DNA of 46,891 nucleotides from Ruminococcus sp. (GCA_017649325.1 JAGCHA010000099.1:1-46891), one strand, 5' to 3'. Counted from the stretch's first letter, positions 37,897 to 46,843 are shown. Made by a program: numbers and translations. Notes: generated by a model from the sequence alone, not told the origin.

Positions 37897-39384
37897 ATGG
37901 GAAAGTCAACAGGATTTCTGGAATTTACAAGGACTGATACGTCCGCTAAAGAACCTACTGAGCGTATAAAGGACTTTAACGAGTTCCATGTGCCGCTCAG
38001 CGACGAACAGCGCCGCGAGCAGGCTGCTCGCTGTATGGACTGCGGTGTACCGTTTTGTCAGAACGGCAAGATGCTCTGCGGTATGATATCGGGCTGTCCG
38101 CTTAATAACCTCATTCCCGAATGGAATGACCTGGTCTTCCGCGGACAAAAAGAGCAGGCTCTTGAACGTCTGCTCATGACGAACAATTTCCCCGAGTTCA
38201 CGTCGAGAGTATGTCCCGCATTGTGCGAAAAGGCTTGCATCTGCGGTGTCTACGACAACCCTGTTACCGTTAGGGAGAACGAGAACTCCATAATCGAGTA
38301 CGGCTTTGAGAACGGTCTTATGCCGCCGCATATCCCTGCTGTAAGAAGCGGGAAAAAGGTCGCTGTGATTGGATCAGGTCCTTCGGGACTTGCGGCTGCT
38401 GATACGCTCAACAAGCGTGGTCATCGTGTTACCGTTTTCGAGCGTTCCGACCGTATCGGCGGTCTGATGATGTACGGAATCCCCAACATGAAGCTTGAAA
38501 AGCACATCATTCAGCGCCGTGAGGAGCTCATGCGCGCTGAGGGTGTTGAGTTTGTGACCAATGCTAATGTCGGACAGGATGTCTCCGCTGACGAGATAAT
38601 GAGTAGTTTTGATGCTGTTGTGCTTGCGTGCGGTTCTTCGAATCCGCGCGATATCAAGGCGGAAGGACGCGACGCGCAGGGAATTTACTTCGCTGTGGAT
38701 TTCCTCAAGGCTACGACAAAAAGTCTGCTTGATTCCGAGCTTTCAGACGGGAAGTACATCTCCGCAAAGGGTAAGAATGTCGTCATCATCGGCGGAGGTG
38801 ACACGGGTAATGACTGCGTCGGCACCTCAATGCGTCATGGCTGCAAGTCGGTCATTCAGCTCGAAATGATGCCGAAACTTCCCGATGAACGTGCCGAGAA
38901 CAATCCCTTCCCGCAGTGGCCAAGAGTTTGCAAGACGGACTACGGTCAAGAAGAGGCGATAGCTGTATTTGGTCATGACCCGCGCATTTACTGCACGACA
39001 GTCAAGGAGTTCATCAAGAACGATAACGGTGAGCTCTCGGGCGTAAAAACGGTCAAGCTTGAATTTGTAACGGACCAGGCTACAGGCAGAAGAGTTCCTA
39101 AAGAAATCGCAGGAAGCGAAGAGACATTGCCATGTGAGCTCTGCCTTATCGCAGCGGGATTCCTCGGCTGTCAGAGTTATGTTGCCGAGGCGTTCGGCGT
39201 TGAGCTTGATGCTCGCACGAACGTTAGAACAGCGGCAGGCTCTCACGCAACAAATGTTGAGAAGGTCTTTACAGCAGGCGATATGCATATCGGTCAGTCA
39301 CTTGTTGTACGTGCTATTCGCGAAGGTCGTGACGCCGCTTCGGAGGTCGACAATTATCTTATGGGATACACCAATCTGAGATAA
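37897..39384 (+). CDS. gltD: Glutamate synthase, small subunit
   Basis: Passes electrons from NAD(P)H through FAD to the large subunit. 495 residues: N-terminal cysteine motifs for two 4Fe-4S clusters (CMDCGVPFCQ, CGMISGCPLNN, VCPALCEKACICG), FAD site VAVIGSGPSGLAAA near residue 153, nucleotide site VVIIGGGDTGNDCVGT, and C-terminal VFTAGDMHIGQSLVVRAI. A GGAGG site precedes the ATG. Confidence 0.97.
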   Translation: MGKSTGFLEFTRTDTSAKEPTERIKDFNEFHVPLSDEQRREQAARCMDCGVPFCQNGKMLCGMISGCPLNNLIPEWNDLVFRGQKEQALERLLMTNNFPEFTSRVCPALCEKACICGVYDNPVTVRENENSIIEYGFENGLMPPHIPAVRSGKKVAVIGSGPSGLAAADTLNKRGHRVTVFERSDRIGGLMMYGIPNMKLEKHIIQRREELMRAEGVEFVTNANVGQDVSADEIMSSFDAVVLACGSSNPRDIKAEGRDAQGIYFAVDFLKATTKSLLDSELSDGKYISAKGKNVVIIGGGDTGNDCVGTSMRHGCKSVIQLEMMPKLPDERAENNPFPQWPRVCKTDYGQEEAIAVFGHDPRIYCTTVKEFIKNDNGELSGVKTVKLEFVTDQATGRRVPKEIAGSEETLPCELCLIAAGFLGCQSYVAEAFGVELDARTNVRTAAGSHATNVEKVFTAGDMHIGQSLVVRAIREGRDAASEVDNYLMGYTNLR

Positions 39385-39395
39385 CGGAGGATAAA

Positions 39396-40673
39396 ATGGT
39401 TTATACTGAAAATGAGATATTACAGTATGTCGAGGAAAATGACGTCAAATTCGTCAAACTTACTTTCTGTGACCTTTTAGGCAAACTGAAAAACATCTCC
39501 ATACTGTCGTCTGAGCTCGCTGTTACTTTCGAGCACGGAGCACGCATAACAGCAAAGAAGATCGCAGGCTTTGAAGCAGCAGGCGGACGAGATCTTTTTC
39601 TCTTCCCGGACGCACAGACTATGACTGTTCTGCCGTGGAGACCGCAGCAGGGGAGGGTAATAAGAATGTTCTGCTATATCAGATACGCGGACGGAACTCC
39701 CTTTGAAGGTGACGGCAGATACTTCCTGAAAAAGGCAATGAAGGCTGCGATCGCGGCAGGTTATTGCTTCCGTTTCGGGACTTCGTCCGAGTTCACATTG
39801 TTCAGGAAAGACGACAACGGGCTTCCGACAAAGACCCCTCATGACTTCGCAGGGTACTGCGATGTCGCTCCCGACGATAAGGGCGAGAATATCAGACGTG
39901 ACGTTTGTCTCACCCTTGAGCAAATGGGCATTCATCCCATTTCGTCGCGGCATGAGAGCGGCTGCGGACAGCATGAGATAGATTTTAACACTGCCTCGGC
40001 TCTCAAAGCGGCAGATACTCTTCTCAGCTTCAAATCGGCTGTAAGGTCTGTTTCCGATACTCATGGCGTATATGCGAGCTTTATGCCCAAGCCGCTCCGT
40101 AATGACTGTGGCAACGGTATGCATATCAGCTTCAATATCTTCCCTGACAGTGATATGCTAGAGGAAACGCCCTCTGACGGGAATGACCTTCTGAAATATG
40201 CGGCTGCAGGCATTATGAAGCATATTCGCGAATTCACATTCTTTACCAATTCGACCGTAAATTCGTATGAGAGGCTTGGCGAGTTTTCGGCTCCTCGTGA
40301 TATAATCTGGTCTGATGAGGAAGGCTCTCAGCTTATCCGTATGGCTCCCGACAGCGATAATACCTGCGTTGAGCTCCGCGCGGCTGACTGTGTATGCGAA
40401 CCCCATTTCGTAATCGGACTCGTTATTTATTCCGCTCTCGACGGGATAAGCGAAAAGCTCGAACTCCCGCCTAAGAACAGCGGTTCCGAGCGGCTCCCTT
40501 CAACGCTTGAGGAAGCAATGAACTGTGCAGAGGCTTCTCTGTTCGTAAAAAAGCATATACCTGCAAATATCCTCGAGGTTCTGCTTCGATACAGACGCGA
40601 GGAATGGCGCGAGTATACTACGGCTTATGATAAGGAAGCTTTTGAAGATAAAAAGTATTTTTACAATCTCTGA
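39396..40673 (+). CDS. Glutamine synthetase-like protein lacking ammonium-site residues
   Basis: 425 residues of the type I glutamine synthetase fold: beta-grasp region VKLTFCDLLGKLKNI (18-32), catalytic domain with HESGCGQHEIDF (186-197), NGMHISFNIF (240-249), NSYERL (289-294) and VELRAAD (325-331). Compared with E. coli GS by eye, the Asp50 loop (D-G-S-S) is replaced by KKIAGFE (54-60), Glu129 by Ser130, the flap Glu327 by Ser298, and Arg339 by Gly310; Glu131, Glu212, Glu220, His269 and Arg359 equivalents remain. Asp50 and Glu327 form the ammonium site, so ordinary glutamine synthesis is doubtful. It could ligate glutamate to another amine or act as a sensor. It sits between gltD and an ANTAR regulator, with CGGAGG before the ATG. 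Confidence 0.85.
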   Translation: MVYTENEILQYVEENDVKFVKLTFCDLLGKLKNISILSSELAVTFEHGARITAKKIAGFEAAGGRDLFLFPDAQTMTVLPWRPQQGRVIRMFCYIRYADGTPFEGDGRYFLKKAMKAAIAAGYCFRFGTSSEFTLFRKDDNGLPTKTPHDFAGYCDVAPDDKGENIRRDVCLTLEQMGIHPISSRHESGCGQHEIDFNTASALKAADTLLSFKSAVRSVSDTHGVYASFMPKPLRNDCGNGMHISFNIFPDSDMLEETPSDGNDLLKYAAAGIMKHIREFTFFTNSTVNSYERLGEFSAPRDIIWSDEEGSQLIRMAPDSDNTCVELRAADCVCEPHFVIGLVIYSALDGISEKLELPPKNSGSERLPSTLEEAMNCAEASLFVKKHIPANILEVLLRYRREEWREYTTAYDKEAFEDKKYFYNL

Positions 40674-40685
40674 CGGAGGTAGGCT

Positions 40686-41267
40686 TTGGAAAAAATTCTT
40701 GTAGTTTCAAGCAATAAAAGCGCCTCTGAAGCTCTTGTAGCTTTCCTTCGGGATTCATTCGGGTGTACCCCGAATCACGTCGAATCCGCTTATCAGGCAA
40801 AGGTCTTCCTCGACTCCGAGCCTTCCGTGGAGCTCGCCGTTATCAATTCACCGCTTATCGACGAATCGGGTTACGAGCTCGCTGAATACATCATCGAAAA
40901 GACTGCCGCTAACTGTATCTTCATGATAAAGGACGAGCAAGCCGAAAAAATCATGGGCAGAGCTGAAAAATGCGGAGTTATCGTGGTCGGTAAGCCTTTC
41001 AGCAGAACGCTCCTTTACCAGCTTATCAAAACTATTGACATCGCTGTGAACCGTTCGTTGAAGCTTTACCGCGAGAATATAAGGCTAGAGGAAAAGATTT
41101 CGGAGATACAGACCGTCGACAAGGCGAAATTCATGCTCATGCAGTATAAGGGCATGACCGAGGAGGAAGCTCACGCTTACCTTGAACAGTATGCGATGAA
41201 CAAGCGCAAGAAAAAAAGTCTTGCTGCTCTTGCTATAATTGACAAGATAAGCGAGCAATACCTATAA
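40686..41267 (+). CDS. ANTAR-domain antiterminator with pseudo-receiver domain
   Basis: 193 residues. Residues 1-120 have the response-regulator fold, but the phosphoacceptor position is Asn54 (LAVINSPLIDESG) and the usual acidic pair after strand 1 is absent (VVSSNKS); the Lys of KPFS remains. After a helix (about 125-145), the C-terminal ANTAR domain reads VDKAKFMLMQYKGMTEEEAHAYL and ends in a basic helix. ANTAR proteins bind paired RNA hairpins and prevent termination. The start is TTG at 40686, with GGAGGT five bases upstream. Co-transcribed with gltBD, the GS-like gene and purF, so nitrogen control at the RNA level is likely (inference). Confidence 0.9.
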   Translation: MEKILVVSSNKSASEALVAFLRDSFGCTPNHVESAYQAKVFLDSEPSVELAVINSPLIDESGYELAEYIIEKTAANCIFMIKDEQAEKIMGRAEKCGVIVVGKPFSRTLLYQLIKTIDIAVNRSLKLYRENIRLEEKISEIQTVDKAKFMLMQYKGMTEEEAHAYLEQYAMNKRKKKSLAALAIIDKISEQYL

Positions 41268-41281
41268 GTGAGGCGTTGAGA

Positions 41282-42706
41282 ATGTTTGACAGTATACATG
41301 AGGAGTGCGGAGTTTTCGGCATATACGAAGGAAAAAATTCCGATGTTGCCGCTTCGGTATATTTCGGGCTTTATGCGCTCCAGCACCGCGGACAGGAGAG
41401 CTGCGGCATCACTGTCTGCGATGACGGTGTGTTTCGACATAAACGGTCTGACGGTCTTGTTTCCGAGGTGTTCACCCGCGATGAACTCGACAAACTCGGA
41501 AGCGGAAATATGGCGGTCGGACACGTGCGCTATTCGACTACGGGCGGGCACAGCCACAACAATATCCAGCCGCTCGTAATTCGCCATATAAAGGGAAATA
41601 TGGCTCTCGTTCATAATGGTAATCTCGTCAACGCTGCCGAACTGAGACGTTCGTTCGAGATGTCGGGAGCTATATTTCACGGCACATCCGATACTGAGGC
41701 TATTGCTTATTCTATCGTTCGTGAGCGTCTTACAAGCTCTTCTACTGAACAGGCCGTCGAGCGCGCTATGCCCTTCATCAAGGGGGCGTATTCCTGCATT
41801 CTTATGACTGCGACCAAGCTGATAGCTTTCCGTGACCCTGACGGCTTCCGACCGCTGTGTATAGGCAGAACGGCTGACGGCGCTTATGTTGTGGCTTCCG
41901 AGTCGTGTGCGCTCGAAACAGTGGGAGCTGAGTTCCTGCGCGACGTCGATGCAGGTGAGATAGTGGTGATTAGTCAGAACGGCTTGCAGTCGATACGCAC
42001 CAACTGCAAAAACAGGCGTAATATCTGCATTTTTGAATATATATACTTTGCGCGCCCCGACTCGGTCATTGAGGGTGTTTCTGTTCACCGCGCCCGCATT
42101 ACCGCAGGAAAGCTGCTTGCAAAGCACAGTTCCGTTGAAGCTGATATCGTCATTGGAGTTCCTGATTCGGGGCTCGATGCTGCTCTTGGCTATTCAGCCG
42201 AAAGTGGTATCCCTTATGGCATCGGCTTTATCAAGAACAAGTACATCGGGCGCAGCTTCATTCAGCCTGAACAGCATCAGCGCGAAAATGCCGTGAAGAT
42301 AAAGCTCAATGCTGTTCGCGAGACGGTCGCGGGCAAAAGAGTGGTAATGATAGACGATTCTATAGTCCGCGGCACAACAAGCGCGAGGATAGTCAAACTC
42401 CTGCGTGATGCGGGAGCAACTGAGGTACACGTTCGTATCTCTTCTCCGCCCTTTCTTCATTCGTGCCATTTCGGTACGGATATCGACTCCGAGGAGAACC
42501 TCATTGCGGGCAAATACAGTTCAACAGAGGAAATAGCCAGATTTATTGATGCTGACTCTCTTGCTTATCTACCTGTAGACTGCCTCGGCGAGCTTGTTGA
42601 TAATAAGTTCGGATACTGCAAGGGGTGCTTTACAGGTAATTACCCTGTGGACATTTCGGGTGCGGGAAGCAAAAATAAATTTGATGAAAAAATCCATAGC
42701 GCGTAA
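41282..42706 (+). CDS. purF: Amidophosphoribosyltransferase
   Basis: First committed step of purine synthesis, using glutamine and PRPP. 474 residues from the ATG at 41282, supported by GTGAGG eight bases upstream; a TTG at 41276 is less likely. Short propeptide MFDSIHEE then nucleophile Cys9 (ECGVFGIY), with LQHRGQESCG and GHVRYSTTG following. The phosphoribosyltransferase part has the PRPP loop VVMIDDSIVRGTTS. C-terminal cysteines (YCKGCFTGNYP) suit the Fe-S cluster of Bacillus-type PurF. It is in the nitrogen operon, not with other pur genes. Confidence 0.97.
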   Translation: MFDSIHEECGVFGIYEGKNSDVAASVYFGLYALQHRGQESCGITVCDDGVFRHKRSDGLVSEVFTRDELDKLGSGNMAVGHVRYSTTGGHSHNNIQPLVIRHIKGNMALVHNGNLVNAAELRRSFEMSGAIFHGTSDTEAIAYSIVRERLTSSSTEQAVERAMPFIKGAYSCILMTATKLIAFRDPDGFRPLCIGRTADGAYVVASESCALETVGAEFLRDVDAGEIVVISQNGLQSIRTNCKNRRNICIFEYIYFARPDSVIEGVSVHRARITAGKLLAKHSSVEADIVIGVPDSGLDAALGYSAESGIPYGIGFIKNKYIGRSFIQPEQHQRENAVKIKLNAVRETVAGKRVVMIDDSIVRGTTSARIVKLLRDAGATEVHVRISSPPFLHSCHFGTDIDSEENLIAGKYSSTEEIARFIDADSLAYLPVDCLGELVDNKFGYCKGCFTGNYPVDISGAGSKNKFDEKIHSA

Positions 42707-42714
42707 TCCGCGCT
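42698..42714 (+). promoter_or_regulatory. Stem-loop at the purF stop codon
   Basis: AGCGCG/CGCGCT stem with the stop codon in its loop and no T-run, so probably an mRNA end-stabilising or partial structure. The rest of the gap to asnB (42715-42871) shows no clear promoter. Confidence 0.4.
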
Positions 42715-42871
42715 GACAACTTCGCGTGAAGTATAAATGCCACAGAAGAGATAAATCAGCATTAGAAACCTGATAATTATTATATGGGGACTTTATTCGC
42801 AAGTTTGAAAAAGCTGCACATCAATGACGATGTACGTTGCTTAATATACCTATTATTCGGAGGAATATACT

Positions 42872-44449
42872 ATGTGTACGATAATGGCATACTGCGGTAT
42901 TGGCGGTATGGAAAAGGTCACGGAGGGACTGAAGGCTACGGTCTCACGCGGTCCCGATGATCAGAGGATCATTCAGGTTGGAGACGGAGTCCTCGGATTT
43001 CAGCGGCTTTCAATAATGGGACTGACTCCCGAGGGAATGCAGCCCTTTGAGCTAAACGGGGACTATGCGGTCTGCAACGGCGAGATATACGGATTTCGTC
43101 CGCTCCGCGAGAAGCTCGCAAAAAAAGGCTATACTTTCAGAAGCGACAGCGACTGTGAGATTCTTCTGCCGCTTTACAGAGAATACGACACAGATATGTT
43201 CGCGATGCTTGACGCAGAATTTGCCTGCGTTATTTACGACAGCAAAACGAGAGAGTTCATAGCTGCGCGAGACCCTATTGGCATTCGACCTCTTTATTAC
43301 GGCAAGTCCGACGACGGAACCATCGCCTTTGCGAGCGAACCTAAAAATCTCGTGAATATATGCAAAAAAATCATGCCTTTCCCTCCCGGTCATTTCTATA
43401 AGGACGGAGAGTTTCACTGTTACTGCGATATAACAGCGGTCGATGTTGTCGTACACGATGACCTTGAGACAGTATGCGGCAATATACATGATAAGCTTGT
43501 CGCAGGAGTGGAAAAACGCCTCGATGCGGACGCAAAGGTCGGATTTCTCCTTTCGGGCGGACTTGATTCTTCACTAGTCTGTGCAATTGCTCAGCGCCGG
43601 AGCGAAAAGCCCATACGTACATTTGCTATCGGTATGAATACCGACGCTATTGACCTTAAATACGCTAAGCAGGTCGCAGACTATATCGGCAGTGACCATA
43701 CAGAAATAATCATCACCAAAGATGATGTTATCGCGGCGCTCGATGAGGTCATCCATATGCTCGGAACTTACGATATAACAACTATCCGCGCAAGCATGGG
43801 TATGTACCTGCTCTGCAAGGCTATCCATGAGCAGACCGATATCCGTGTTCTGCTCACAGGTGAGATATCAGATGAGCTTTTCGGCTATAAGTATACCGAT
43901 TTTGCGCCTTCTGCCGATGCTTTCCAAGAAGAATCGGTAAAGCGTGTGCATGAGCTGCATATGTATGATGTTCTCCGCGCCGACCGCTGTATATCTGTAA
44001 ATTCGCTCGAAGCAAGAGTGCCCTTTGGTGACCTCGACTTCGTGAGGTATGTTATGTCGATTGATCCCGAAATGAAGCTGAACAAGTACAATAAGGGCAA
44101 GTACCTTCTCCGCCATGCTTTCGAGGGTGATTATCTCCCGCATGATATCCTCTACCGCGAGAAGGCTGCTTTCTCGGACGCAGTCGGTCACTCAATGGTG
44201 GACTATCTGAAAGAGTATGCTGCAGATTTCTATTCGGACGAGGAATTCGAGCTCAAATGCACAAAATATTCTCATGCAGCACCGTTCACAAAGGAGTCTC
44301 TTCTTTACCGCGAGATCTTCGAGAAATACTATAGCGGCAACAGCGAGATGATCGTCGGGTTCTGGATGCCGAACAAGGAATGGGAAGGCTGCAACGTCAA
44401 CGACCCGTCAGCCCGTGTCCTATCCAACTACGGAGAAAGCGGAAAATAA
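42872..44449 (+). CDS. asnB: Asparagine synthase B (glutamine-hydrolysing)
   Basis: Makes asparagine from aspartate, glutamine and ATP. 525 residues: nucleophile Cys2 (MCTIMAYCG, a variant of the common MCGI start), glutaminase-domain motifs RGPDDQRI, LSIMGLTPEGMQP and YAVCNGEIYG, then the ATP-pyrophosphatase loop FLLSGGLDSSLV near residue 225, LLTGEISDELFGYKY and LEARVPFGD. GGAGGAAT lies before the ATG. Follows purF by 165 bases, same strand. Confidence 0.97.
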   Translation: MCTIMAYCGIGGMEKVTEGLKATVSRGPDDQRIIQVGDGVLGFQRLSIMGLTPEGMQPFELNGDYAVCNGEIYGFRPLREKLAKKGYTFRSDSDCEILLPLYREYDTDMFAMLDAEFACVIYDSKTREFIAARDPIGIRPLYYGKSDDGTIAFASEPKNLVNICKKIMPFPPGHFYKDGEFHCYCDITAVDVVVHDDLETVCGNIHDKLVAGVEKRLDADAKVGFLLSGGLDSSLVCAIAQRRSEKPIRTFAIGMNTDAIDLKYAKQVADYIGSDHTEIIITKDDVIAALDEVIHMLGTYDITTIRASMGMYLLCKAIHEQTDIRVLLTGEISDELFGYKYTDFAPSADAFQEESVKRVHELHMYDVLRADRCISVNSLEARVPFGDLDFVRYVMSIDPEMKLNKYNKGKYLLRHAFEGDYLPHDILYREKAAFSDAVGHSMVDYLKEYAADFYSDEEFELKCTKYSHAAPFTKESLLYREIFEKYYSGNSEMIVGFWMPNKEWEGCNVNDPSARVLSNYGESGK

Positions 44450-44455
44450 AAAGAT

Positions 44456-44485
44456 AACAGCCATAACGTGTGTTATGGCTGTTTT
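44456..44485. terminator. Terminator between asnB and the minus-strand hypothetical gene
   Basis: Perfect 12-bp stem (44456-44467 with 44472-44483) with a four-base loop, followed by TTTT and a further T-rich stretch. It overlaps the 3' end of the convergent gene and could work in both directions. Confidence 0.88.
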
Positions 44486-45147
44486 GCTTTGTTTTCGGAC
44501 ATATAACGGGCGTATTTTTTTAGTGCCTCGTAATCGTCGCGGTATATGGGATAATTGGTCGTCGTGTTTGTTTCGCAGTTGTAATAGCTTAGTGCAAAGT
44601 TATATGCGAAAAACACCTTATCATAGCGCTCAGCAGCGTCAGACTGGAGCACTCTTACCACTTCTGCCCAGTTTTCAACGGTGGCTGACAGAGGAAGAGC
44701 GTCCATTACCATTATCAAACCAAGCCTGTTTATGCCGCGCTCCTTATAGCTGCTGAGCTTGGCAAGCTTTTTGCGGAAGATTTCTTCGAGTGATGCAAGC
44801 TCGTCGTTTGAGTCGACCGATGGTAGGATATAGAATTCCTCTCCTGCACGCGCTCCGCGGTATTCTGCCTTGTTCTTGTATCGTACATCGCCTGTTTCCC
44901 AGTAGTGGAGACAGTCGCCGACAATTGCTTTGTTCAGGCTTATCGCAAGCTCCGTTACCTCTATACCTGCGTTTCTGTCCTTGCTTTGAAGGTCGGGAGC
45001 GTCGGATACTTGCCAGTCATCATAGCGGTCAAAACAATACCGAAGTACAGTCAGAGCGAGATGCTCGGTATAATATTTCATCTCTTCAGCCTTCAGCGGC
45101 TTCGGGAAACGCATTTCCCTTATTTCATCGGTCAGTATTATGCTCAT
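44473..45147 (-). CDS. Uncharacterised protein, possible nuclease-like fold
   Basis: 224 residues, acidic, no signal or membrane segment. Not a family I can name. The segment DAPDLQSKDRNAGIEVTEL (about residues 49-67) has the spacing PD-Xn-(G)IExT seen in several uncharacterised PD-(D/E)xK-like proteins, but the catalytic Lys is not evident (Thr in its place), so nuclease activity is only a possibility. A hydrophobic strand (LGLIMVMDAL) and a Tyr-rich C terminus follow. Its start overlaps the end of the small membrane protein gene upstream by about 20 bases. Confidence 0.7.
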   Translation of the reverse strand: MSIILTDEIREMRFPKPLKAEEMKYYTEHLALTVLRYCFDRYDDWQVSDAPDLQSKDRNAGIEVTELAISLNKAIVGDCLHYWETGDVRYKNKAEYRGARAGEEFYILPSVDSNDELASLEEIFRKKLAKLSSYKERGINRLGLIMVMDALPLSATVENWAEVVRVLQSDAAERYDKVFFAYNFALSYYNCETNTTTNYPIYRDDYEALKKYARYMSENKAKQP

Positions 45148-45349
45148 ATGTGACCTCTTCTGAAACCACGCATATTTTACTGTTTTTTTTACAGTAGTAT
45201 CCTACAAGATAAACGCAGACTGTCAGTATGCTGAATGCTAAAAGAAAAGGCACCTTGACGAATAAAAAAAATGCGGAAAGTCCGAAAACAAGAAATAATA
45301 TGACTGTGTTTGCTATCAAAGAGATCTTTTTTATACCTTTTATTTCCAT
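45125..45349 (-). CDS. Small membrane protein, unknown function
   Basis: 74 residues with two adjacent hydrophobic segments (about 9-30 and 33-52) and a polar C-terminal tail. Supported as a real gene by an AAGGAG site eight bases before the ATG and by a good promoter upstream. Its 3' end overlaps the next gene, suggesting translational coupling. Confidence 0.65.
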   Translation of the reverse strand: MEIKGIKKISLIANTVILFLVFGLSAFFLFVKVPFLLAFSILTVCVYLVGYYCKKNSKICVVSEEVTYEHNTDR

Positions 45350-45380
45350 TTGTCCGTCTCCTTAAAAAGATATCAGCTTT

Positions 45381-45409
45381 ATTATAACACGAGTTATAGC
45401 AAAATTCAA
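45381..45409 (-). promoter_or_regulatory. Promoter of the small membrane protein gene pair
   Basis: On the minus strand, TTGAAT (45409-45404), 17 bases, TATAAT (45386-45381). It is placed about 32 bases before the ATG at 45349. Confidence 0.7.
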
Positions 45410-45424
45410 TCATTAATTATGAAT

Positions 45425-45472
45425 AAAAAACAGTCTCCGTTTTGGGCTGCTTCCCTTCGGAGACTGTTTTTT
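45425..45472. terminator. Terminator after the Cys-rich membrane protein gene
   Basis: Fifteen-base stem (45425-45439 with 45458-45472) whose arms include an A-run and a T-run at opposite ends, so it can act on either strand. It directly follows the stop codon of the minus-strand gene. Confidence 0.85.
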
Positions 45473-46223
45473 ACTTTTTAAGAAGCGAAAGTAGCGCTTT
45501 GGTGTTTTTGCGCTTTACAGTGCAGGTCTGGTCCTTGCAGTTTGCACACTTCAATACCTGATTGGAGCCCTCCCAGAAGCGCTCGGGGTGTAAAGTCCAT
45601 TCAAATTCCCACGCAACTATGACTGCCGTTCCCATAATGAAGAGCGTCCAGCCAAAAAAGGTGTTCAGGAACAGACACGGTGTGAACATAAAGAAATGTC
45701 CCCAGTCGTAAATTCGGCAGTTGACGCAGCATTTGTCCTTTTGTCCGAATGTCTGGAACGGACAGAAGAGAAGTATGCATATGTAATCGCACAGGAAATA
45801 TATCGCCGTCAGAAGTACAAGTTCGGGTTTTCCGATAACTCCCGTAAAAAACAGTATCGCAAAGATCGAATTAAGCACGAACCATGCCAGCATCGAACGC
45901 CATGCCTTCTTATTCTCGTTCTGTACGTATCTGAGGAGCTCAAGCTCGGAATAGCCCTCAACAGGAACATAATTGACTTTTCGTTTCTTGCCTGCGCCCA
46001 TTGTCATAAACCTCGGCGGTACGATATGCAGCGACATCAGTCCCATGAATACGAGCCACATCAGATGCATGAAGTTAAAGCCGCGCTTTACAGGGGTGAT
46101 CGTGTATTCGTAGAATATCTCCTTATCACGGAGATAGAGGTATACCATTATTATAACGGCAGCGAGGCGGAATGCGAATTTTATAAAGTATACTTTCATT
46201 TTCCATGTTTTGAAATACTTCAT
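45471..46223 (-). CDS. Cysteine-rich integral membrane protein, unknown function
   Basis: 250 residues with about six hydrophobic segments (approximately 12-30, 50-68, 108-128, 132-155, 180-205). Two cysteine clusters stand out: CCVNCRIYDWGHFF (with further Cys either side) near residues 164-177 and CANCKDQTC near 225-233, plus a basic C terminus. The pattern suggests bound metal or an Fe-S cluster at the membrane, but I do not recognise a named family and assign no function. GGAGGTG precedes the ATG. Confidence 0.75.
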   Translation of the reverse strand: MKYFKTWKMKVYFIKFAFRLAAVIIMVYLYLRDKEIFYEYTITPVKRGFNFMHLMWLVFMGLMSLHIVPPRFMTMGAGKKRKVNYVPVEGYSELELLRYVQNENKKAWRSMLAWFVLNSIFAILFFTGVIGKPELVLLTAIYFLCDYICILLFCPFQTFGQKDKCCVNCRIYDWGHFFMFTPCLFLNTFFGWTLFIMGTAVIVAWEFEWTLHPERFWEGSNQVLKCANCKDQTCTVKRKNTKALLSLLKK

Positions 46224-46391
46224 AATCCGTCACCTCCAAACATAATTATTTAATATACTCATTATACAACAATTTTTTTCGAATGTCAAAGTATTTTTTG
46301 TGACTTTTGGTCAGTTTTTTGGCTGTATTGCGTTATTTTACCGATTCGACAACTTTCGCATGCTATTGACAAGTTTTTCATGCTGCTGCCG

Positions 46392-46420
46392 TTGACAAAA
46401 CTTATTCTTTGGTATATAAT
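46392..46420 (+). promoter_or_regulatory. Promoter of ssrA
   Basis: Perfect TTGACA (46392-46397), 17 bases, perfect TATAAT (46415-46420). The start near 46427 would leave a short 5' leader removed by RNase P. Confidence 0.9.
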
Positions 46421-46449
46421 TAGTAAGTACACATGAATAGTGTCTTATC

Positions 46450-46819
46450 GGGGGCGTAAAGGTTTCGACGGGGTACTTGAAGTGTGATAAGCGAGCGGAG
46501 TACGGCGTGAGCTCCATAACCGTCGCCACGTTTAAATATAAACGCAAGAAATAACATTACAGTTTCTAGAAATAGCGAACTGGTAGCTGCTTAAGTCAGC
46601 TACTGTCCACCGAGAGAGTACCGCGGCTCTCGCTTGGGCATTGATTAGCGGTGAACGTCGTGCGGAAGTGTCCGTGTCCGCATGATGTATACGGACTACT
46701 TTGTCTCTCAGCCCGACTATCGGCGGTCTGACAGGGGAAACATAATAGGTAGGATACGCTCGTAGAAAGTTGCATGGATGGTGTTTCGGACAGGGGTTCA
46801 ATTCCCCTCGCCTCCACCA
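46450..46819 (+). ncRNA. ssrA: Transfer-messenger RNA (tmRNA)
   Basis: Rescues stalled ribosomes by trans-translation. The 5' end GGGGGCG pairs with 3' CGCCTCC before ACCA, making the tRNA-like acceptor stem; GTAAAGGTTTCGACGGGG near the 5' end and GGTTCAATTCCCCTCGCC near the 3' end are diagnostic. Length 370 bases, one-piece form. The tag frame runs from the resume codon GCA at 46544 to TAA at 46592-46594, encoding ARNNITVSRNSELVAA, which ends in the expected protease-recognised hydrophobic/Ala residues. CCA is encoded. Confidence 0.97.
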
Positions 46820-46843
46820 GCGGGGAAACCCGCGGACAGGTTC

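Noticed and set aside
41177..42127. 316-codon minus-strand open frame
   Set aside because: Antisense to purF; no domain recognised.
46366..46371. Additional TTGACA upstream of ssrA
   Set aside because: No -10 element at suitable distance; the one at 46392 has a perfect partner.
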